A stretch of 64,000 nt of DNA from assembly GCF_019797765.1 (NCBI RefSeq), contig NZ_CP081862.1, positions 1,116,001 to 1,180,000 on the forward strand, given 5' to 3'. Below are positions 11,872-21,619 of this stretch, piece by piece. The DNA is from Cellulomonas sp. C5510 (GTDB taxonomy: Bacteria; Actinomycetota; Actinomycetes; Actinomycetales; Cellulomonadaceae). Below the pieces are notes generated by a model. The model was not told the DNA's origin. It made no database searches and saw only the letters and a list, made by a program, of their open reading frames with translations. Both the position numbers and the translations under genes were made by a program. The stretch's first letter is position 1, and every line of letters begins with the position of its first letter.

Positions 11872-14088
11872 TCAGGCCACGTAGACCCGCAGGCTGAGCG
11901 GCTCGACCACCACGCGCGTCCCCGACTCGAGGTGCAGCGCACCGTCGACGGCGGCGGTCCGGGCCTCGTCGGGGTGCTCCCAGGTGGAGTCCCAGGCCAG
12001 CTCCCACAGCGTGGGCCGGTCGTCGGCCAGCACCACGTCGACAGGGTCGAGCGAGCCGTTGACCACCACGAGCACCGTGTCGTCAGCCGTCGCCCGCAGC
12101 ATCTGCAGCGTGCGCAGGTCGCCGTCGTGCCACCGCTCGTGGGTGAACACCACCCCGGACGGGTCGAACCACGTGAGGTCCGGCCGGGTGCCGGACCCCG
12201 CGCGCCCCGTGAAGAACCGGGTGCTGCGCAGCGCCGGGTGCGCGTGGCGCAGCGCCGTGAGGTGGCGCGTGGTCGCCAGCAGGTCGCGTCGCCAGGGGGC
12301 GAGGTCCCACGACACCCACGACACGTCCGAGTCCTGGCAGTACGCGTTGTTGTTGCCGCGCTGCGTCCGGCCCATCTCGTCGCCCGCCGTGATCATCGGC
12401 GTCCCGGCGGCGAGCAGCAGCGTGGCCAGCAGGTTGCGCAGCGAGCGCCGGCGCAGCGGCACGATGTCGGAGGCCACGGAGTCGGGACCCACGCGGCCCT
12501 CGACCCCGTGGTTCCACGACCGGTTGTCGTCCGAGCCGTCGCGGTTCTGCTCGCCGTTCGCCTCGTTGTGCTTGTGCTCGTAGGCGACGAGGTCGGCGAG
12601 CGTGAACCCGTCGTGGGCGGTCACGTAGTTCACGGAGGCCTGCGGCCCGCGCACGAGCGGCGGGTCGGTGTGCCCGAAGAGGTCCACGGACCCCGCGAGC
12701 CGGGTGGCGAGGTCCCGCACCCGGTGCTCCGGCAGGCCGTGCGCGGCGCGCGCCGGGTCCGCGAGCCAGAACGAGCGCACGGAGTTGCGGAACTTGTCGT
12801 TCCACTCGGCGAACGGCGGCGGGAACTGCCCGGTGCGCCAGCCCCCCGGCCCGACGTCCCACGGCTCGGCGATCAGCTTCAGGCCGTGCAGCACCGGGTC
12901 CGTCGCCGCCGCGACCAGGAACGGGTGGTCCGGGTCGAAGCCGCCGTGCCCGCGCCCCAGGGTGACGGCCAGGTCGAACCGGAAGCCGTCGACGCCGACC
13001 TCCAGCGCCCAGTACCGCAGCGAGTCGAGCGCGAGCCGGATGACCTCCGGACGGCGGAAGTCCAGCGTGTTGCCGGTGCCCGTCACGTCCGCGAGCGCCG
13101 CCGGGTGGCCGCCGTCGTGCAGGTAGTAGACGGCGGAGTCCAGGCCGCGCAGCGACAGGTGCTGGCCGGTGAGCCCGCCCTCGCAGGTGTGGTTGCACAC
13201 GACGTCGAGCAGCACCTCGATGCCCGCCTCGTGCAGGGCGTGCACCGCGCCGCGCAGCTCGTCGAGCACCGCAGCGGGCCCCGCTGCTCGTGCCGCCGCG
13301 GTGGCGTAGGGGGCGTGCGGGGCGAAGAAGCCCAGCGTGCTGTACCCCCAGTAGTTCGTCAGCCCCTTGCCGACGAGGTGCGGCTCGGAGGAGGACGCGT
13401 GCACCGGCAGCAGCTCCAGCGCGGTGACACCGAGAGCCCGTAGGTGCCCGACGACCGCCGGGTGCCCGAGCGCGGCGTACGTCCCGCGCAGGTGCGGCGG
13501 CAGGTCCGGGTGCCGCAGCGTCAGCCCGCGGACGTGCGCCTCGTAGACGACGGTGTCGCCCCACGGCGTGTACGGGCGGTTGGCGGTCGGGTCGACGCCG
13601 TCCCCCGCGCCGCGGTGGCCCGGCCGCCGGTCCACCACCACGCCGTGCGGGACCTGGGCCACGGAGTCGCGCGGGTCGGCGGGGCCGTAGGGGTCACCTC
13701 GCAGGGCGTCGTCCACCACGTGGCCGTACGTCGCCGGCCCGTGACCGACCTCCCCGGCCAGCCCGGTCGCGTACGGGTCCACCAGCAGCTTCGCCGGGTT
13801 GTACCGCAGCCCCGCCTCCGGGTCCCACGGGCCGTGCGCGCGCAGGCCGTAGCGCTGGCCGGCGCGCAGACCGGGCACCCGGGCCGAGAAGACGCCCAGG
13901 TCGGGGCCCGCCAGGGGGACGCGCCGCTCCGCCCACCCCGTCGGCGCGGACGGGTCGGGGTCGAGGAGGCAGAGCTCCACCGCCTCGGCGTGGGGCGCGA
14001 GCACCGCCACGTCGGCGCCGTCGTCCGTGACGTGGACGCCGAGGCGCGGCGGCGGGCCGGCGGACGGGCGGTCGGAGGAGTGCACCAC
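11872..14088 (-). CDS. glgX: Glycogen debranching enzyme GlgX (isoamylase type)
   Basis: Hydrolyses alpha-1,6 branch points of glycogen or of limit dextrin left by GlgP. About 738 residues. An N-terminal CBM48-like domain (around RYNPAKLLVDPYA) precedes a GH13_11 barrel. Catalytic residues are D372 in GVDGFRFDLA, E408 in LIAEPWDVG and D493 in TAHDGFTL. The motif YEAHVRGLT near residue 170 is typical of the family. GTG 14088 is favoured: CACAAT lies 6 bases upstream and GGAGG immediately before it, while GTG 14085 is a close alternative. Upstream in-frame codons run antisense to etfB and are not coding. Divergent from etfB, convergent with glgP. Confidence 0.95.
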   Translation of the reverse strand: MVHSSDRPSAGPPPRLGVHVTDDGADVAVLAPHAEAVELCLLDPDPSAPTGWAERRVPLAGPDLGVFSARVPGLRAGQRYGLRAHGPWDPEAGLRYNPAKLLVDPYATGLAGEVGHGPATYGHVVDDALRGDPYGPADPRDSVAQVPHGVVVDRRPGHRGAGDGVDPTANRPYTPWGDTVVYEAHVRGLTLRHPDLPPHLRGTYAALGHPAVVGHLRALGVTALELLPVHASSSEPHLVGKGLTNYWGYSTLGFFAPHAPYATAAARAAGPAAVLDELRGAVHALHEAGIEVLLDVVCNHTCEGGLTGQHLSLRGLDSAVYYLHDGGHPAALADVTGTGNTLDFRRPEVIRLALDSLRYWALEVGVDGFRFDLAVTLGRGHGGFDPDHPFLVAAATDPVLHGLKLIAEPWDVGPGGWRTGQFPPPFAEWNDKFRNSVRSFWLADPARAAHGLPEHRVRDLATRLAGSVDLFGHTDPPLVRGPQASVNYVTAHDGFTLADLVAYEHKHNEANGEQNRDGSDDNRSWNHGVEGRVGPDSVASDIVPLRRRSLRNLLATLLLAAGTPMITAGDEMGRTQRGNNNAYCQDSDVSWVSWDLAPWRRDLLATTRHLTALRHAHPALRSTRFFTGRAGSGTRPDLTWFDPSGVVFTHERWHDGDLRTLQMLRATADDTVLVVVNGSLDPVDVVLADDRPTLWELAWDSTWEHPDEARTAAVDGALHLESGTRVVVEPLSLRVYVA

Positions 14089-14201
14089 GCCTCCATTGTG
14101 GCGTGCCGGTGCCCCCCGACCTGCGCAGCGGCCGGGTGAGGTGGTCGCCCGGACGTCGTCGTCGCCGGCCGCGCCCCGCGCCGCAGCCGGCCCGGGACGG
14201 G

Positions 14202-14214
14202 TAACGTTCCGGAG
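14202..14214 (+). promoter_or_regulatory. etfBA promoter, -10 box with leaderless start
   Basis: TAACGT at 14202-14207 sits 7 bases before the GTG at 14215, the spacing at which transcription would begin on the start codon. GGAGGTGA at 14211-14218 overlaps the start codon, so it cannot serve this start. It could serve GTG 14224, which would remove three residues conserved in the family. Confidence 0.6.
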
Positions 14215-15039
14215 GTGAGAATCGTGGTGTGCGTCAAGCACGTGCCCGACATCCAGTCCGAGCGCGCCCTCGGCCCCGACGGCCGGCTCGTGCGCGACGG
14301 CGGCGACGGCACGCTGAACGAGCTCGACGAGAACGCGGTCGAGGCCGCCGTCGTCCTGGCGGAGCAGGCCCGCGACGCCGGCGTGGACGTCGAGGTGGTC
14401 GTGGTGACGGCCGGCCCGGACGACGCCGAGGACGCCGTGCGGCGGGGTCTCCAGCTCGGGGCGGACGCCGCGGTGCACGTGCTCGACGACGCGGTCGCGG
14501 GGTCGGACGTGATCGGCACCGCGAGGGTGCTGGCCGCGGCCGTCCGCCACCTGGGGGAGGCCGACCTCGTCGTCACCGGCATGGCCGGCCTCGACGGGCT
14601 CACCTCGCTGGTGCCGGCGGCGTTGGCGGACCTGCTGGACCTCCCGCAGCTCACGCTCGCCTCGTCGGTGGCGCTCGCGGACGGCACCGTCACCGTGCGC
14701 CGGGACCTGGACCACGCCACGGAGGTGCTCGAGGCGCCCCTGCCGGCGCTGGTGTCCGTCACCGACCGGGCGAACGAGCCGCGCTACCCGAACTTCCAGG
14801 CGATCATGGCCGCCCGCAAGAAGCCGGTCACGGTGCTGACGCTCGCCGACCTGGGGGTCGACGCCGCGACGGTCGGTGTCGCGGGCGCCCGCACGGAGGT
14901 CGTCGAGGCCGCGCCCCGGCCGCCCCGCACGGACCGCGTGCTGGTGACCGACGACGGCGAGGCGGGCCGGCGGCTCGCCGCCTGGCTGCTGGAACGCGAC
15001 CTGGTCCGCACGACGCCCGCGACGGGGGAGGTCCTCTGA
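14215..15039 (+). CDS. etfB: Electron transfer flavoprotein, beta subunit
   Basis: Small subunit of the FAD/AMP-containing heterodimer that collects electrons from acyl-CoA and other dehydrogenases and passes them to the respiratory chain. 274 residues. The N-terminus [12 protein letters not shown], the central [19 protein letters not shown] and the [16 protein letters not shown] segment near residue 200 are characteristic. The GTG start at 14215 gives the conserved N-terminus and is preceded by a -10 box, predicting a leaderless message. It overlaps etfA by one base (TGATG). The dehydrogenase partners are not in this window. Confidence 0.95.
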   Translation: MRIVVCVKHVPDIQSERALGPDGRLVRDGGDGTLNELDENAVEAAVVLAEQARDAGVDVEVVVVTAGPDDAEDAVRRGLQLGADAAVHVLDDAVAGSDVIGTARVLAAAVRHLGEADLVVTGMAGLDGLTSLVPAALADLLDLPQLTLASSVALADGTVTVRRDLDHATEVLEAPLPALVSVTDRANEPRYPNFQAIMAARKKPVTVLTLADLGVDAATVGVAGARTEVVEAAPRPPRTDRVLVTDDGEAGRRLAAWLLERDLVRTTPATGEVL

Positions 15040-16031
15040 TGGCCACGGTGCTGGTCCTGCTCGACCACGCGGACACGGGTGCGCTGCGCGGCAGCGTGCT
15101 CGAGCTCGCGACGGCCGCCCGGGGTCTCGCCGGCCCGGACGGGGCCGTGCACGGCGTGTGGGTCGGCGACGAGCCGCTCGACCCCGCGCTGCCCGTGCTG
15201 GGCAGGCACGGGGTCTCGGTCGTGCACGCGGTCACGACCGGCGACGCGGACCCGCTGCTCACGCCCGTGCTCGCCGAGGCCGTCGTGGACGTCGTCCGCG
15301 CGACCGGGGCCACGGTGCTGCTCGCGCTGTCGACGTTCGAGAACAAGGAGGCCGCCGCCCGCGTCGCGATCGCGACCGGCGCCGGGGTCGTGACGGACGC
15401 CGCGTCGGTGGAGCGTGACGCCGCGGGGCGCGTCGTCGCGGCGAAGACCGTCCTGGCCGGCACGTGGACGACACGCTGCGCGGTGCTCACCGACGCGGCC
15501 GTCGTGCTGCTCAAGGCAGGCGCGGTCGTCTCCTCGCACGTCGAGCACGATGCGCCGCATGCGCCGGAGGTCCGCCCCCGCACCGTGGCGGTGACCGCCC
15601 GCGCCACCCGCGTGCGCGTCGTGGAGCGCACCCCGCAGGCGCCCTCCGACCGTCCCGACCTGTCCTCGGCGGACGTCGTGGTCGTGGGCGGGCGCGGGAC
15701 GGGCGGCGACTTCGGTCCGCTGGAGGCGCTGGCGGACGAGGTCGGTGCAGCCGTCGGCGCCACGCGCGTCGCGACGGACGAGGGCTGGATCGGGCACGAG
15801 GCGCAGATCGGGCAGACCGGCGTCACGGTCTCCCCGCGGCTCTACCTCGGCCTCGGGGTGTCCGGCGCCGTCCACCACCGCGGCGGCATGCAGGCGTCGG
15901 GCACGATCGTCGCCGTCAACGAGGACCCGGAGGCGCCCATCTTCGAGATCGCCGACTACGGCGTCGTCGGCGACCTGTTCCAGGTGGTGCCGCAGCTCAC
16001 CGAGGAGCTGCGGAGGCTCCGCCGGGGCTGA
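15039..16031 (+). CDS. etfA: Electron transfer flavoprotein, alpha subunit
   Basis: Large ETF subunit that binds FAD. About 330 residues: an N-terminal nucleotide-binding-like domain, then a C-terminal FAD domain. That domain shows [32 protein letters not shown] and [19 protein letters not shown], the canonical FAD-binding signature, followed by [19 protein letters not shown] 15039 is chosen because it overlaps the etfB stop as TGATG and starts with [10 protein letters not shown], as in the family. The convergent phosphotransferase gene ends about 30 bases downstream. Confidence 0.96.
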   Translation: MATVLVLLDHADTGALRGSVLELATAARGLAGPDGAVHGVWVGDEPLDPALPVLGRHGVSVVHAVTTGDADPLLTPVLAEAVVDVVRATGATVLLALSTFENKEAAARVAIATGAGVVTDAASVERDAAGRVVAAKTVLAGTWTTRCAVLTDAAVVLLKAGAVVSSHVEHDAPHAPEVRPRTVAVTARATRVRVVERTPQAPSDRPDLSSADVVVVGGRGTGGDFGPLEALADEVGAAVGATRVATDEGWIGHEAQIGQTGVTVSPRLYLGLGVSGAVHHRGGMQASGTIVAVNEDPEAPIFEIADYGVVGDLFQVVPQLTEELRRLRRG

Positions 16032-16062
16032 GCGCGGGCCGGACGGCGACGTCGGCCGGGTG

Positions 16063-17055
16063 CTACGCCATCGCCCGCAGCCACTCCACGGCCGCGCGGG
16101 CCTGCGCGCCCTGGAACCGGCGCAGGTTCGGGATGCCGAGCGGGGCCGGCTGCAGCGCCGAGTGCGCGAAGTAGCCGGACAGCCCGGCCACCACGGCACG
16201 CAGCCGGTCCCGGTCCACCCGCGCCGCCACGGGCCGGGACCAGAAGATCTCCTGGGGCGACCCGCCGCCCTGCATCGCGACGCTCGGGAGCATGAACGCC
16301 AGGTCCAGCCACGGCGCGCCGGTGCCGGCGTGCGGCCAGTCGATGAGAGCGACGCGGCCGCCGTCGTGGTCGTGGTCAACGAGGACGTTGTCGGCGCGCA
16401 GGTCGCCGTGCACCAGGGCGTCCCCGGCGCACGCCGCCAGGGCGTCCCGCTCCCACGCGACGAGCAGGTCCAGGTGCCCGAGCAGCCACGGCCCCGCGTC
16501 GCCGGCCGTCGCGACCAGCCGGTCCAGCTCGTCGGCGGGGCGCGCGGCGATCCGCTCCCAGCCCGTGAAGTCGCCCGCCAGCATCTCGGCGGTGGGGCGC
16601 AGCTCGTGGCCGGGCAGCGGCTCGCACTCCGCCAGCGTGTCGAGCGCCCGCAGCACGACCTCGAGCTCGTCGGGCCGCCACGGCAGCAGCGGCGGTCGTC
16701 CCGCCGCGACCTCGAAGCCCAGCAGCACCCACTCGCCGTCGTCGCCGGACCACAGCAGCCGCGGGGCGGGGACGTGCGCCGGCAGGGCGGCGGCGGCCCG
16801 CACCTCCGCCCGCGCCAGCTCCGGGGACTCGGGGTTCTGCTCGGGCGAGACCGCCTTGACGAACACCCCCCGGCCGTCGGCCAGCTCGAGCACCGCGGCG
16901 AACCCCGGGCTGAAGCCGGTGGTGGCGCTGGTCTCAGCCGTGACCTGGGCGCCGGCGAGCTCCTGGATGCGGCTGCGGACCCCCCGCGGGAGGTCGCGCC
17001 AGTCCAGGCGCTGGCCGCTGAAGGCCAGCGGAGGCATCGTCGCGTCGTGACTCAC
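16063..17055 (-). CDS. Phosphotransferase of the aminoglycoside/choline-kinase-like family
   Basis: About 330 residues with a kinase-like fold. Visible are the catalytic loop LVHGDLRADNVLVD and a metal-binding LIDWPHAGTGAPWLDLAFM, both typical of the APH superfamily. This superfamily covers antibiotic, choline, homoserine and unknown kinases. Nothing here points to a particular substrate, and I do not call it a resistance gene. GTG 17055 is preferred because CAGGAT lies 6 bases upstream; GTG 17061 and ATG 17037 are alternatives. It is divergent from the cysteine desulfurase gene, with under 40 bases between the starts, and converges on etfA. Confidence 0.8.
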   Translation of the reverse strand: MSHDATMPPLAFSGQRLDWRDLPRGVRSRIQELAGAQVTAETSATTGFSPGFAAVLELADGRGVFVKAVSPEQNPESPELARAEVRAAAALPAHVPAPRLLWSGDDGEWVLLGFEVAAGRPPLLPWRPDELEVVLRALDTLAECEPLPGHELRPTAEMLAGDFTGWERIAARPADELDRLVATAGDAGPWLLGHLDLLVAWERDALAACAGDALVHGDLRADNVLVDHDHDGGRVALIDWPHAGTGAPWLDLAFMLPSVAMQGGGSPQEIFWSRPVAARVDRDRLRAVVAGLSGYFAHSALQPAPLGIPNLRRFQGAQARAAVEWLRAMA

Positions 17056-17080
17056 GCGCACATCCTGCCAAAGTGGTTCG

Positions 17081-17093
17081 TAGACTCGTGCGG
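17081..17093 (+). promoter_or_regulatory. Leaderless promoter of the desulfurase-mnmA operon
   Basis: TAGACT at 17081-17086 lies 7 bases before GTG 17094. It matches the actinobacterial -10 consensus TANNNT and predicts that the mRNA begins at or next to the start codon. It supports this start over an upstream in-frame GTG. Confidence 0.6.
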
Positions 17094-18290
17094 GTGAGCG
17101 CGTATCTGGACCACGCGGCCACGACGCCCGTGCTCCCGGAGGCGGCCGCCGTCCTGGTCGAGCACCTGTCCCGCACCGGGAACCCGTCGTCGCTGCACGC
17201 TGCGGGGCGGGCGGCGCGCCGGGTCGTCGAGGAGTCCCGCGAGCGCCTCGCCGCGGCGCTCGGCGCCCGCCCGAGCGAGGTGCTGCTGACCGGTGGGGGC
17301 ACCGAGGCGGACAACCTGGCCGTCAAGGGGGTGTTCTGGGCGCGCACCGCGCAGGACCCCACCCGTCGGCGGGTGCTGGTGTCGGCTGTGGAGCACCACG
17401 CGGTGCTCGACCCCGCGTTCTGGCTCGCCGAGCACGCGGGTGCCGAGATCGTGCTGCTGCCGGTGGACGACGAGGGCCGCGTGCGGCTCGACGCGCTGCG
17501 CGACGAGCTCGCCGAGCACGGCGACGCGACCGCGCTGGTCTCCGTGATGTGGGCGAACAACGAGGTCGGGACGTTGCAGCCGGTCGCCGAGGTCGTCGCG
17601 CTGGCGCACGCCCACGGCGTCCCCGTGCACGCTGACGCGGTGCAGGCGGTCGGCCAGGTGCCGGTGGACTTCGCGGCGTCCGGTCTCGACGCCATGACGG
17701 TCTCGGGTCACAAGGTCGGGGGCCCCGTCGGTGTCGGTGCCCTGCTCGCGCGCCGCGAGCTCGGTCTGGTGCCGGTGCTGCACGGCGGGGGGCAGGAGCG
17801 CGGCGTGCGGTCCGGGTCGCTCGACGTCCCTGCGATCGCCGCGTTCGCTGTCGCCGTGGACCGCGCGGTGGCCGCTCGCGCCGCGACCGCCGAGCACCTG
17901 GGTGCGCTGCGCGACGCGCTCGTCGCGGGCGTGCGCGCGGCCGTGCCCGGCGCGGTGCTGCGCGGTCCCGCCGACGCCGCCGGGCGGCTGCCCGCGAACG
18001 CGCACTTCACCTTCCCGGGCTGCGAGGGGGACTCGCTGCTCTACCTGCTCGACAGCGCCGGCGTCGAGTGCTCCACCGGTTCGGCGTGCCAGGCGGGGGT
18101 GCCGCAGCCGAGCCACGTCCTGCTCGCGATGGGCCTGGAGGAGGGCGACGCCCGCGGGGCCCTGCGGTTCAGCCTCGGGTGGCCGTCGACCCGGGACGAC
18201 GTGGACGCGCTGCTGGCGGCGCTGCCGGGTGCGGTCGAGCGGGCGCAGGCCGCGGGCCTCGCGGGCCGGTCGCGGGCGGGGGTCGCCTGA
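17094..18290 (+). CDS. Cysteine desulfurase (IscS/NifS class)
   Basis: PLP enzyme that removes sulfur from L-cysteine as an enzyme-bound persulfide. About 398 residues. [15 protein letters not shown] at the N-terminus, the PLP lysine K207 in [10 protein letters not shown], and the catalytic cysteine C332 in [12 protein letters not shown] are all present. The order and the C-terminal position of the SAC motif place it in the IscS group rather than SufS. It overlaps mnmA by one base (TGATG) in one operon. Its main job is therefore probably to supply sulfur for tRNA 2-thiouridine; a share in Fe-S assembly cannot be excluded. Confidence 0.94.
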   Translation: MSAYLDHAATTPVLPEAAAVLVEHLSRTGNPSSLHAAGRAARRVVEESRERLAAALGARPSEVLLTGGGTEADNLAVKGVFWARTAQDPTRRRVLVSAVEHHAVLDPAFWLAEHAGAEIVLLPVDDEGRVRLDALRDELAEHGDATALVSVMWANNEVGTLQPVAEVVALAHAHGVPVHADAVQAVGQVPVDFAASGLDAMTVSGHKVGGPVGVGALLARRELGLVPVLHGGGQERGVRSGSLDVPAIAAFAVAVDRAVAARAATAEHLGALRDALVAGVRAAVPGAVLRGPADAAGRLPANAHFTFPGCEGDSLLYLLDSAGVECSTGSACQAGVPQPSHVLLAMGLEEGDARGALRFSLGWPSTRDDVDALLAALPGAVERAQAAGLAGRSRAGVA

Positions 18291-19441
18291 TGCGCGTGCT
18301 CGCCGCGCTCTCCGGCGGCGTGGACTCGGCGGTGGCCGCCGCGCGCGCGGTCGACGCCGGCCACGAGGTCGTCGGCGTCCACATGGCGCTCTCCCGCGAC
18401 CGCGCGCAGATGCGCAGCGGGTCGCGCGGCTGCTGCTCGATCGAGGACGCGGGCGACGCCCGGCGCGCCGCCGACGTCCTGGGCATCCCGTACTACGTGT
18501 GGGACCTGTCCGAGAGGTTCGAGGACACGGTCGTGGCGGACTTCCTCGCCGAGTACGAGGCCGGGCGGACGCCGAACCCGTGCGTGCGGTGCAACGAGCA
18601 CATCAAGTTCGACGCGCTGCTCGACAAGGCGCTCGCGCTCGGCTTCGACGCGGTCTGCACCGGGCACTACGCGCGCGCGGAGCGCGACGACCACGGGGCG
18701 CCGGTGCTGCGGCGCGCGGTCGACCGGGCGAAGGACCAGTCGTACGTGCTGGCCGTCATGGGGCCGCAGCGCCTGTCCCGCGCGCTGTTCCCGCTCGGGG
18801 ACGCACCGTCGAAGGACGCGGTGCGCGCCGAGGCGGCCGCGCGCGGCCTGGGGGTGTCGGCCAAGCCCGACTCGTACGACATCTGCTTCGTCGCGGACGG
18901 CGACACCCAGGGGTTCCTGCGCTCCCGGCTCGGGTCGCGCCCCGGGGAGGTCGTCGACGTGGACGGCGCGGTGCTCGGGCAGCACGACGGGGCGTACGGG
19001 TACACGGTCGGTCAGCGCAAGGGCCTGCGGCTCGGGCGGCCCGCCCCGGACGGCCGGCCCCGGTACGTCCTGGCGATCGAGCCGGTGAGCAACCGCGTGG
19101 TCGTCGGCGGGGCCGAGGACCTGTCCGTGGCCGCGCTCGACGCGGTCGACGCGGTCTGGTTCGGCGACGCCCCCGCGGGGTGGACGGCGTGCACGCTGCA
19201 GGTGCGGGCGCACGGCGAGGGCGTGCCCGCGCGGGTGCGGGCGGTGGACGGGGGCGCGCAGGTGCAGGTCGACGGGCGGCTGCGCGGTGTCGCGCCCGGG
19301 CAGTCCGCGGTGCTCTACGGCGGCGGGGACGACGACCGCGTGCTCGGGCAGGCAACCGTCGACCGGGCGCACCGGGCGCACCGGGCGGTCCCGGAGCGCG
19401 CAGTCCCGGGCCGCGCGGTCCCGGCCGGGGGACGCGGGTGA
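18290..19441 (+). CDS. mnmA: tRNA-specific 2-thiouridylase MnmA
   Basis: Uses ATP and persulfide sulfur to thiolate U34 in the wobble position of Lys, Glu and Gln tRNAs. About 383 residues. It has the PP-loop [15 protein letters not shown] at the N-terminus, the first catalytic cysteine C98 in [12 protein letters not shown], the second C199 in SYDICFV, and a C-terminal beta-barrel beginning near [20 protein letters not shown]. The last 25 or so residues are a low-complexity Arg/Ala/Pro repeat. Translationally coupled to the upstream desulfurase, and its stop overlaps the next gene's GTG by four bases. Confidence 0.96.
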   Translation: MRVLAALSGGVDSAVAAARAVDAGHEVVGVHMALSRDRAQMRSGSRGCCSIEDAGDARRAADVLGIPYYVWDLSERFEDTVVADFLAEYEAGRTPNPCVRCNEHIKFDALLDKALALGFDAVCTGHYARAERDDHGAPVLRRAVDRAKDQSYVLAVMGPQRLSRALFPLGDAPSKDAVRAEAAARGLGVSAKPDSYDICFVADGDTQGFLRSRLGSRPGEVVDVDGAVLGQHDGAYGYTVGQRKGLRLGRPAPDGRPRYVLAIEPVSNRVVVGGAEDLSVAALDAVDAVWFGDAPAGWTACTLQVRAHGEGVPARVRAVDGGAQVQVDGRLRGVAPGQSAVLYGGGDDDRVLGQATVDRAHRAHRAVPERAVPGRAVPAGGRG

Positions 19442-20472
19442 CGGCGGTCAGCGGCACCGGCCCGTGGCCCGGCACCGACCCCCTCGAGGCGCAGCAGACC
19501 GTGCTCGGCGACCTCGCGGACCTGCCCGACGGAGTCACGGGCCTGCCGTGGACCGTGCGGCTCGCCGAGCGGGGACCTGTCGGCACGGCGGCGGCGCAGG
19601 CGCTCGGGCTGCTGGTCGAGCTGCCCGCCGAGCTCGGGCCGCACGGCTGGAAGCTCGCCGACCGCCCCGGGGCCGACGCCACCCGGCTCGCCGCCGCCCG
19701 CCGTGAGGACCTCGACGCGCTCGCGGTCGCCGCCCACGGCTGGTCCGGCTCGCTGGTCGTCCCCGTGTGCGGTCCGCTCACGCTGGCGGCCTCGGTCTAC
19801 CTCGCGCGCGGCGACCGGGCCGTCGGCGACCAGGGTGCCGTCGCCGAGATCGCCGAGTCGCTCGCCGCCGGCACGGCCGAGCACCTGGCGGCGATCATGC
19901 GCGCCGTCCCCGGGGCGCGGCCCACGGTGCTGCTGCACGAGCCGTTGCTCGCCCCCGTGGTCGCCGGCGTCTTCCCGTCGTTCTCCGGGTACGCCCGGCT
20001 GCGTGCCGTGCCCGCGCCGGTGGTCTCCGAGCGGCTGTCGCGTGTCGTGGGCGTCCTGCGGGCGGCCGGTGCCGAGCGCGTCGTCCTGCACGTCGGGCCC
20101 GGTGCCGCCGTGGTGGGCGCTGCGCGCGGCACAGGGGCGGACGCCCTCGGGGTCGAGACGTCCGCGCTCGACGAGCACGCCTGGGAGAGGGTCGCCGAAG
20201 CCGTCGAGGCCGGCACCGCCCTGTGGGCCGGGGTGCCGCAGCCCGCGACGTCGCAGTGCGCCGGGCCCGACGTGCGCGGGGTCGCGGACGCCGTGCTGCG
20301 CGGATGGGAGCGTGTCGGCCTCGACCGCGCGGGGTTGCGCGACGTCGTGCTGCTCGCCCCGGCCGGGCCGTCCGTGCCGGGCGGTGCGGCCGTCGACCCC
20401 GCGGCCGCGCGGGCGACGCTCGCCGCCGTGGCACGCGCCGCCACCGTCGTGGCCGAGCGGGCCGAGTCGTGA
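19438..20472 (+). CDS. MetE-like (cobalamin-independent methionine synthase family) protein
   Basis: About 344 residues related to the C-terminal half of MetE and the UroD/MetE barrel family. True MetE is about 750 residues, so this is not a complete synthase, and the zinc-binding His/Cys set is not obvious. Recognisable features are the [13 protein letters not shown] segment near the N-terminus and [19 protein letters not shown] mid-protein. Actinobacteria commonly keep such a gene beside mnmA and ligA; mycobacteria have one in the same neighbourhood. The GTG start overlaps the mnmA stop as GTGA and its own stop overlaps the next GTG in the same way. The context suggests a link to tRNA or sulfur metabolism, but the substrate is unknown. 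Confidence 0.75.
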   Translation: MTAVSGTGPWPGTDPLEAQQTVLGDLADLPDGVTGLPWTVRLAERGPVGTAAAQALGLLVELPAELGPHGWKLADRPGADATRLAAARREDLDALAVAAHGWSGSLVVPVCGPLTLAASVYLARGDRAVGDQGAVAEIAESLAAGTAEHLAAIMRAVPGARPTVLLHEPLLAPVVAGVFPSFSGYARLRAVPAPVVSERLSRVVGVLRAAGAERVVLHVGPGAAVVGAARGTGADALGVETSALDEHAWERVAEAVEAGTALWAGVPQPATSQCAGPDVRGVADAVLRGWERVGLDRAGLRDVVLLAPAGPSVPGGAAVDPAAARATLAAVARAATVVAERAES

Positions 20473-20852
20473 GGCGGCGCGCGGGCACGGCGAGGGCAGC
20501 ACTCCTCGCCGGCGGTGCGGCGCTGGCGGTCGTGGGCCTCGTCGTGCTGCTCGTGCAGGGGATCGGGCTCCTCACCGGGACGCTGCGGACGGGGCTGGCG
20601 GACGAGGGGTCGTGCGTCGCGGCGGCCACCGCAGGTGAGGAGGGCGCCGAGATCACGACGTCGCTGCTGCCGCCGCGCTCGGTGTGCACCTGGACGGTCG
20701 GCGGCAGCCCGCACGAGACGGTGCTGGCGGAGGGCTCGGCCCCCGCGGTGACGGCGGCGGTCGTGGCGGCGGCGGTGGGTGTGACGCTGGTGCTCGGGAC
20801 GGCCGGCGTGGCGCTGGTGCGCCGGCGACGGGACGTGCCGCCACCGGTGTGA
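20469..20852 (+). CDS. Small two-pass membrane protein, function unknown
   Basis: 127 residues. The GTG start overlaps the preceding stop as GTGA, so it is probably the last gene of the desulfurase-mnmA operon. There is one hydrophobic helix near the N-terminus (LAVVGLVVLLVQGIGLL) and a second near the C-terminus (VTAAVVAAAVGVTLVLGTAG). Between them lies a loop of about 60 residues with two cysteines (SCVAAA and SVCTWTV) that could form a disulfide outside the membrane. The C-terminus is Arg-rich (RRRRDVPPPV), which suggests that end is cytoplasmic. I do not recognise a family. Confidence 0.65.
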   Translation: MRRRAGTARAALLAGGAALAVVGLVVLLVQGIGLLTGTLRTGLADEGSCVAAATAGEEGAEITTSLLPPRSVCTWTVGGSPHETVLAEGSAPAVTAAVVAAAVGVTLVLGTAGVALVRRRRDVPPPV

Positions 20853-21028
20853 CCCTCCTCGGCATGCGTGCTCCCGTCGGAGGCTCCGGACGTGGACGGT
20901 GGTGCCCGCGCGTCGTCGTGGTGGTCCACGGAGACCTCCGATCCCTCGCGGGTGCCTCCGACGGGAGGGCGGACGGGCGGGTGCGGGATGGGGCGCGCCG
21001 GGTAGGTGGGGTCGGCGGGATCGCGCGG

Positions 21029-21053
21029 GCGCTACGCATCAGTGTGTGGACGG
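21029..21053 (+). promoter_or_regulatory. Conserved upstream block of the first XRE gene
   Basis: GCTACGCATCAGTGTGTGG and flanks match the block upstream of the second XRE gene, with about five differences in 24 bases. Both blocks lie the same distance (about 30 bases) from their start codons. Probably a shared promoter or operator; this copy has lost the palindrome seen in the other. Confidence 0.5.
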
Positions 21054-21082
21054 CGACCGGACGCGCCGGGAGCGTCGGGCGG

Positions 21083-21307
21083 GTGGAAGGCGAGCTGCAG
21101 CGCGTGGTCGGACGCAACGTCCGCAGGATCCGGTCCCAGCGGGGCGTCAGCCAGGAGGCGCTCGCCGTCGAGCTGGACGTGCACCGCACGTACATGGGGG
21201 CGGTCGAGCGGGGCGAGCGCAACCTCACGCTCCGCACCGTCGAGCGGCTCGCCGCCGGGCTCGGCGTCGTCCCGTCCGAGCTGCTCCGCGACCCCGCACC
21301 CCGCTGA
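21083..21307 (+). CDS. Small XRE-family helix-turn-helix regulator, copy 1
   Basis: 74 residues, essentially just one HTH_3/Cro-C1 domain. VSQEALAVELDVHRTYMGAVE forms the helix-turn-helix and GERNLTLRTVERLAAGLGV completes the five-helix fold. Size and fold resemble Cro-type repressors and restriction-modification controller proteins, but no methylase or nuclease gene is nearby. GTG 21083 is chosen because it aligns with the start of copy 2 (21620), with which it shares about 70% of residues. It probably binds DNA as a dimer. The target is unknown; the conserved block upstream of both copies suggests auto- or cross-regulation. Confidence 0.75.
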   Translation: MEGELQRVVGRNVRRIRSQRGVSQEALAVELDVHRTYMGAVERGERNLTLRTVERLAAGLGVVPSELLRDPAPR

Positions 21308-21565
21308 CCGCGCGCCCGGCCGAGCCGTGCGCCCGCCTGACCGCGCGCCCCGCCGGGCGCGGGGACTGCGCGCCGGGCGCGTGCCGGTCGCGCGGCCGGC
21401 CTTGCGCGCGGCGTTGCGCGCGGCGTTGCGCCCGGTGGTGCGCGCGGCGCTGTGCGTGGCGCGGTGCCGGCGCTCGCCGCGGACCCGGCTCCGGCCCCCG
21501 TGCGCCAGCGCCTCCCACGGGTCGTGCGCTCCGGCGGGTCCGGACGGTGCCGCCCGGGCTCGCGT
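21308..21565. other. Spacer between XRE paralogs, low-complexity GC-rich
   Basis: No convincing gene. The stretch around 21400-21470 consists of irregular repeats of GCGCGCGGCGTTGCGC-like sequence. It has no family-like coding potential in any frame and looks like decayed or slipped sequence between the duplicated genes. Confidence 0.4.
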
Positions 21566-21590
21566 GTGCTACTCATGAGTCTGTAGACGC
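21566..21590 (+). promoter_or_regulatory. Palindromic upstream block of the second XRE gene
   Basis: Contains the perfect 10-bp palindrome ACTCATGAGT (21571-21580) nested in a wider CTAC...GTAG dyad. It lies about 30 bases before GTG 21620 and corresponds to 21029-21053 upstream of copy 1. A candidate operator for one or both XRE proteins. Confidence 0.5.
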
Positions 21591-21619
21591 AGAAGTAGCG
21601 AGACCCGGACCGTGGTCGG

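Noticed and set aside
9104-12007. Long upstream extension of the glgE frame over glgP
   Set aside because: Residues encoded upstream of 9103 run antisense to glgP, which has a complete PLP signature. A promoter box and the family N-terminal domain support GTG 9103.
16063-17055. Antibiotic-resistance kinase
   Set aside because: The APH fold is shared by many non-resistance kinases, and no mobile element or resistance context is nearby.
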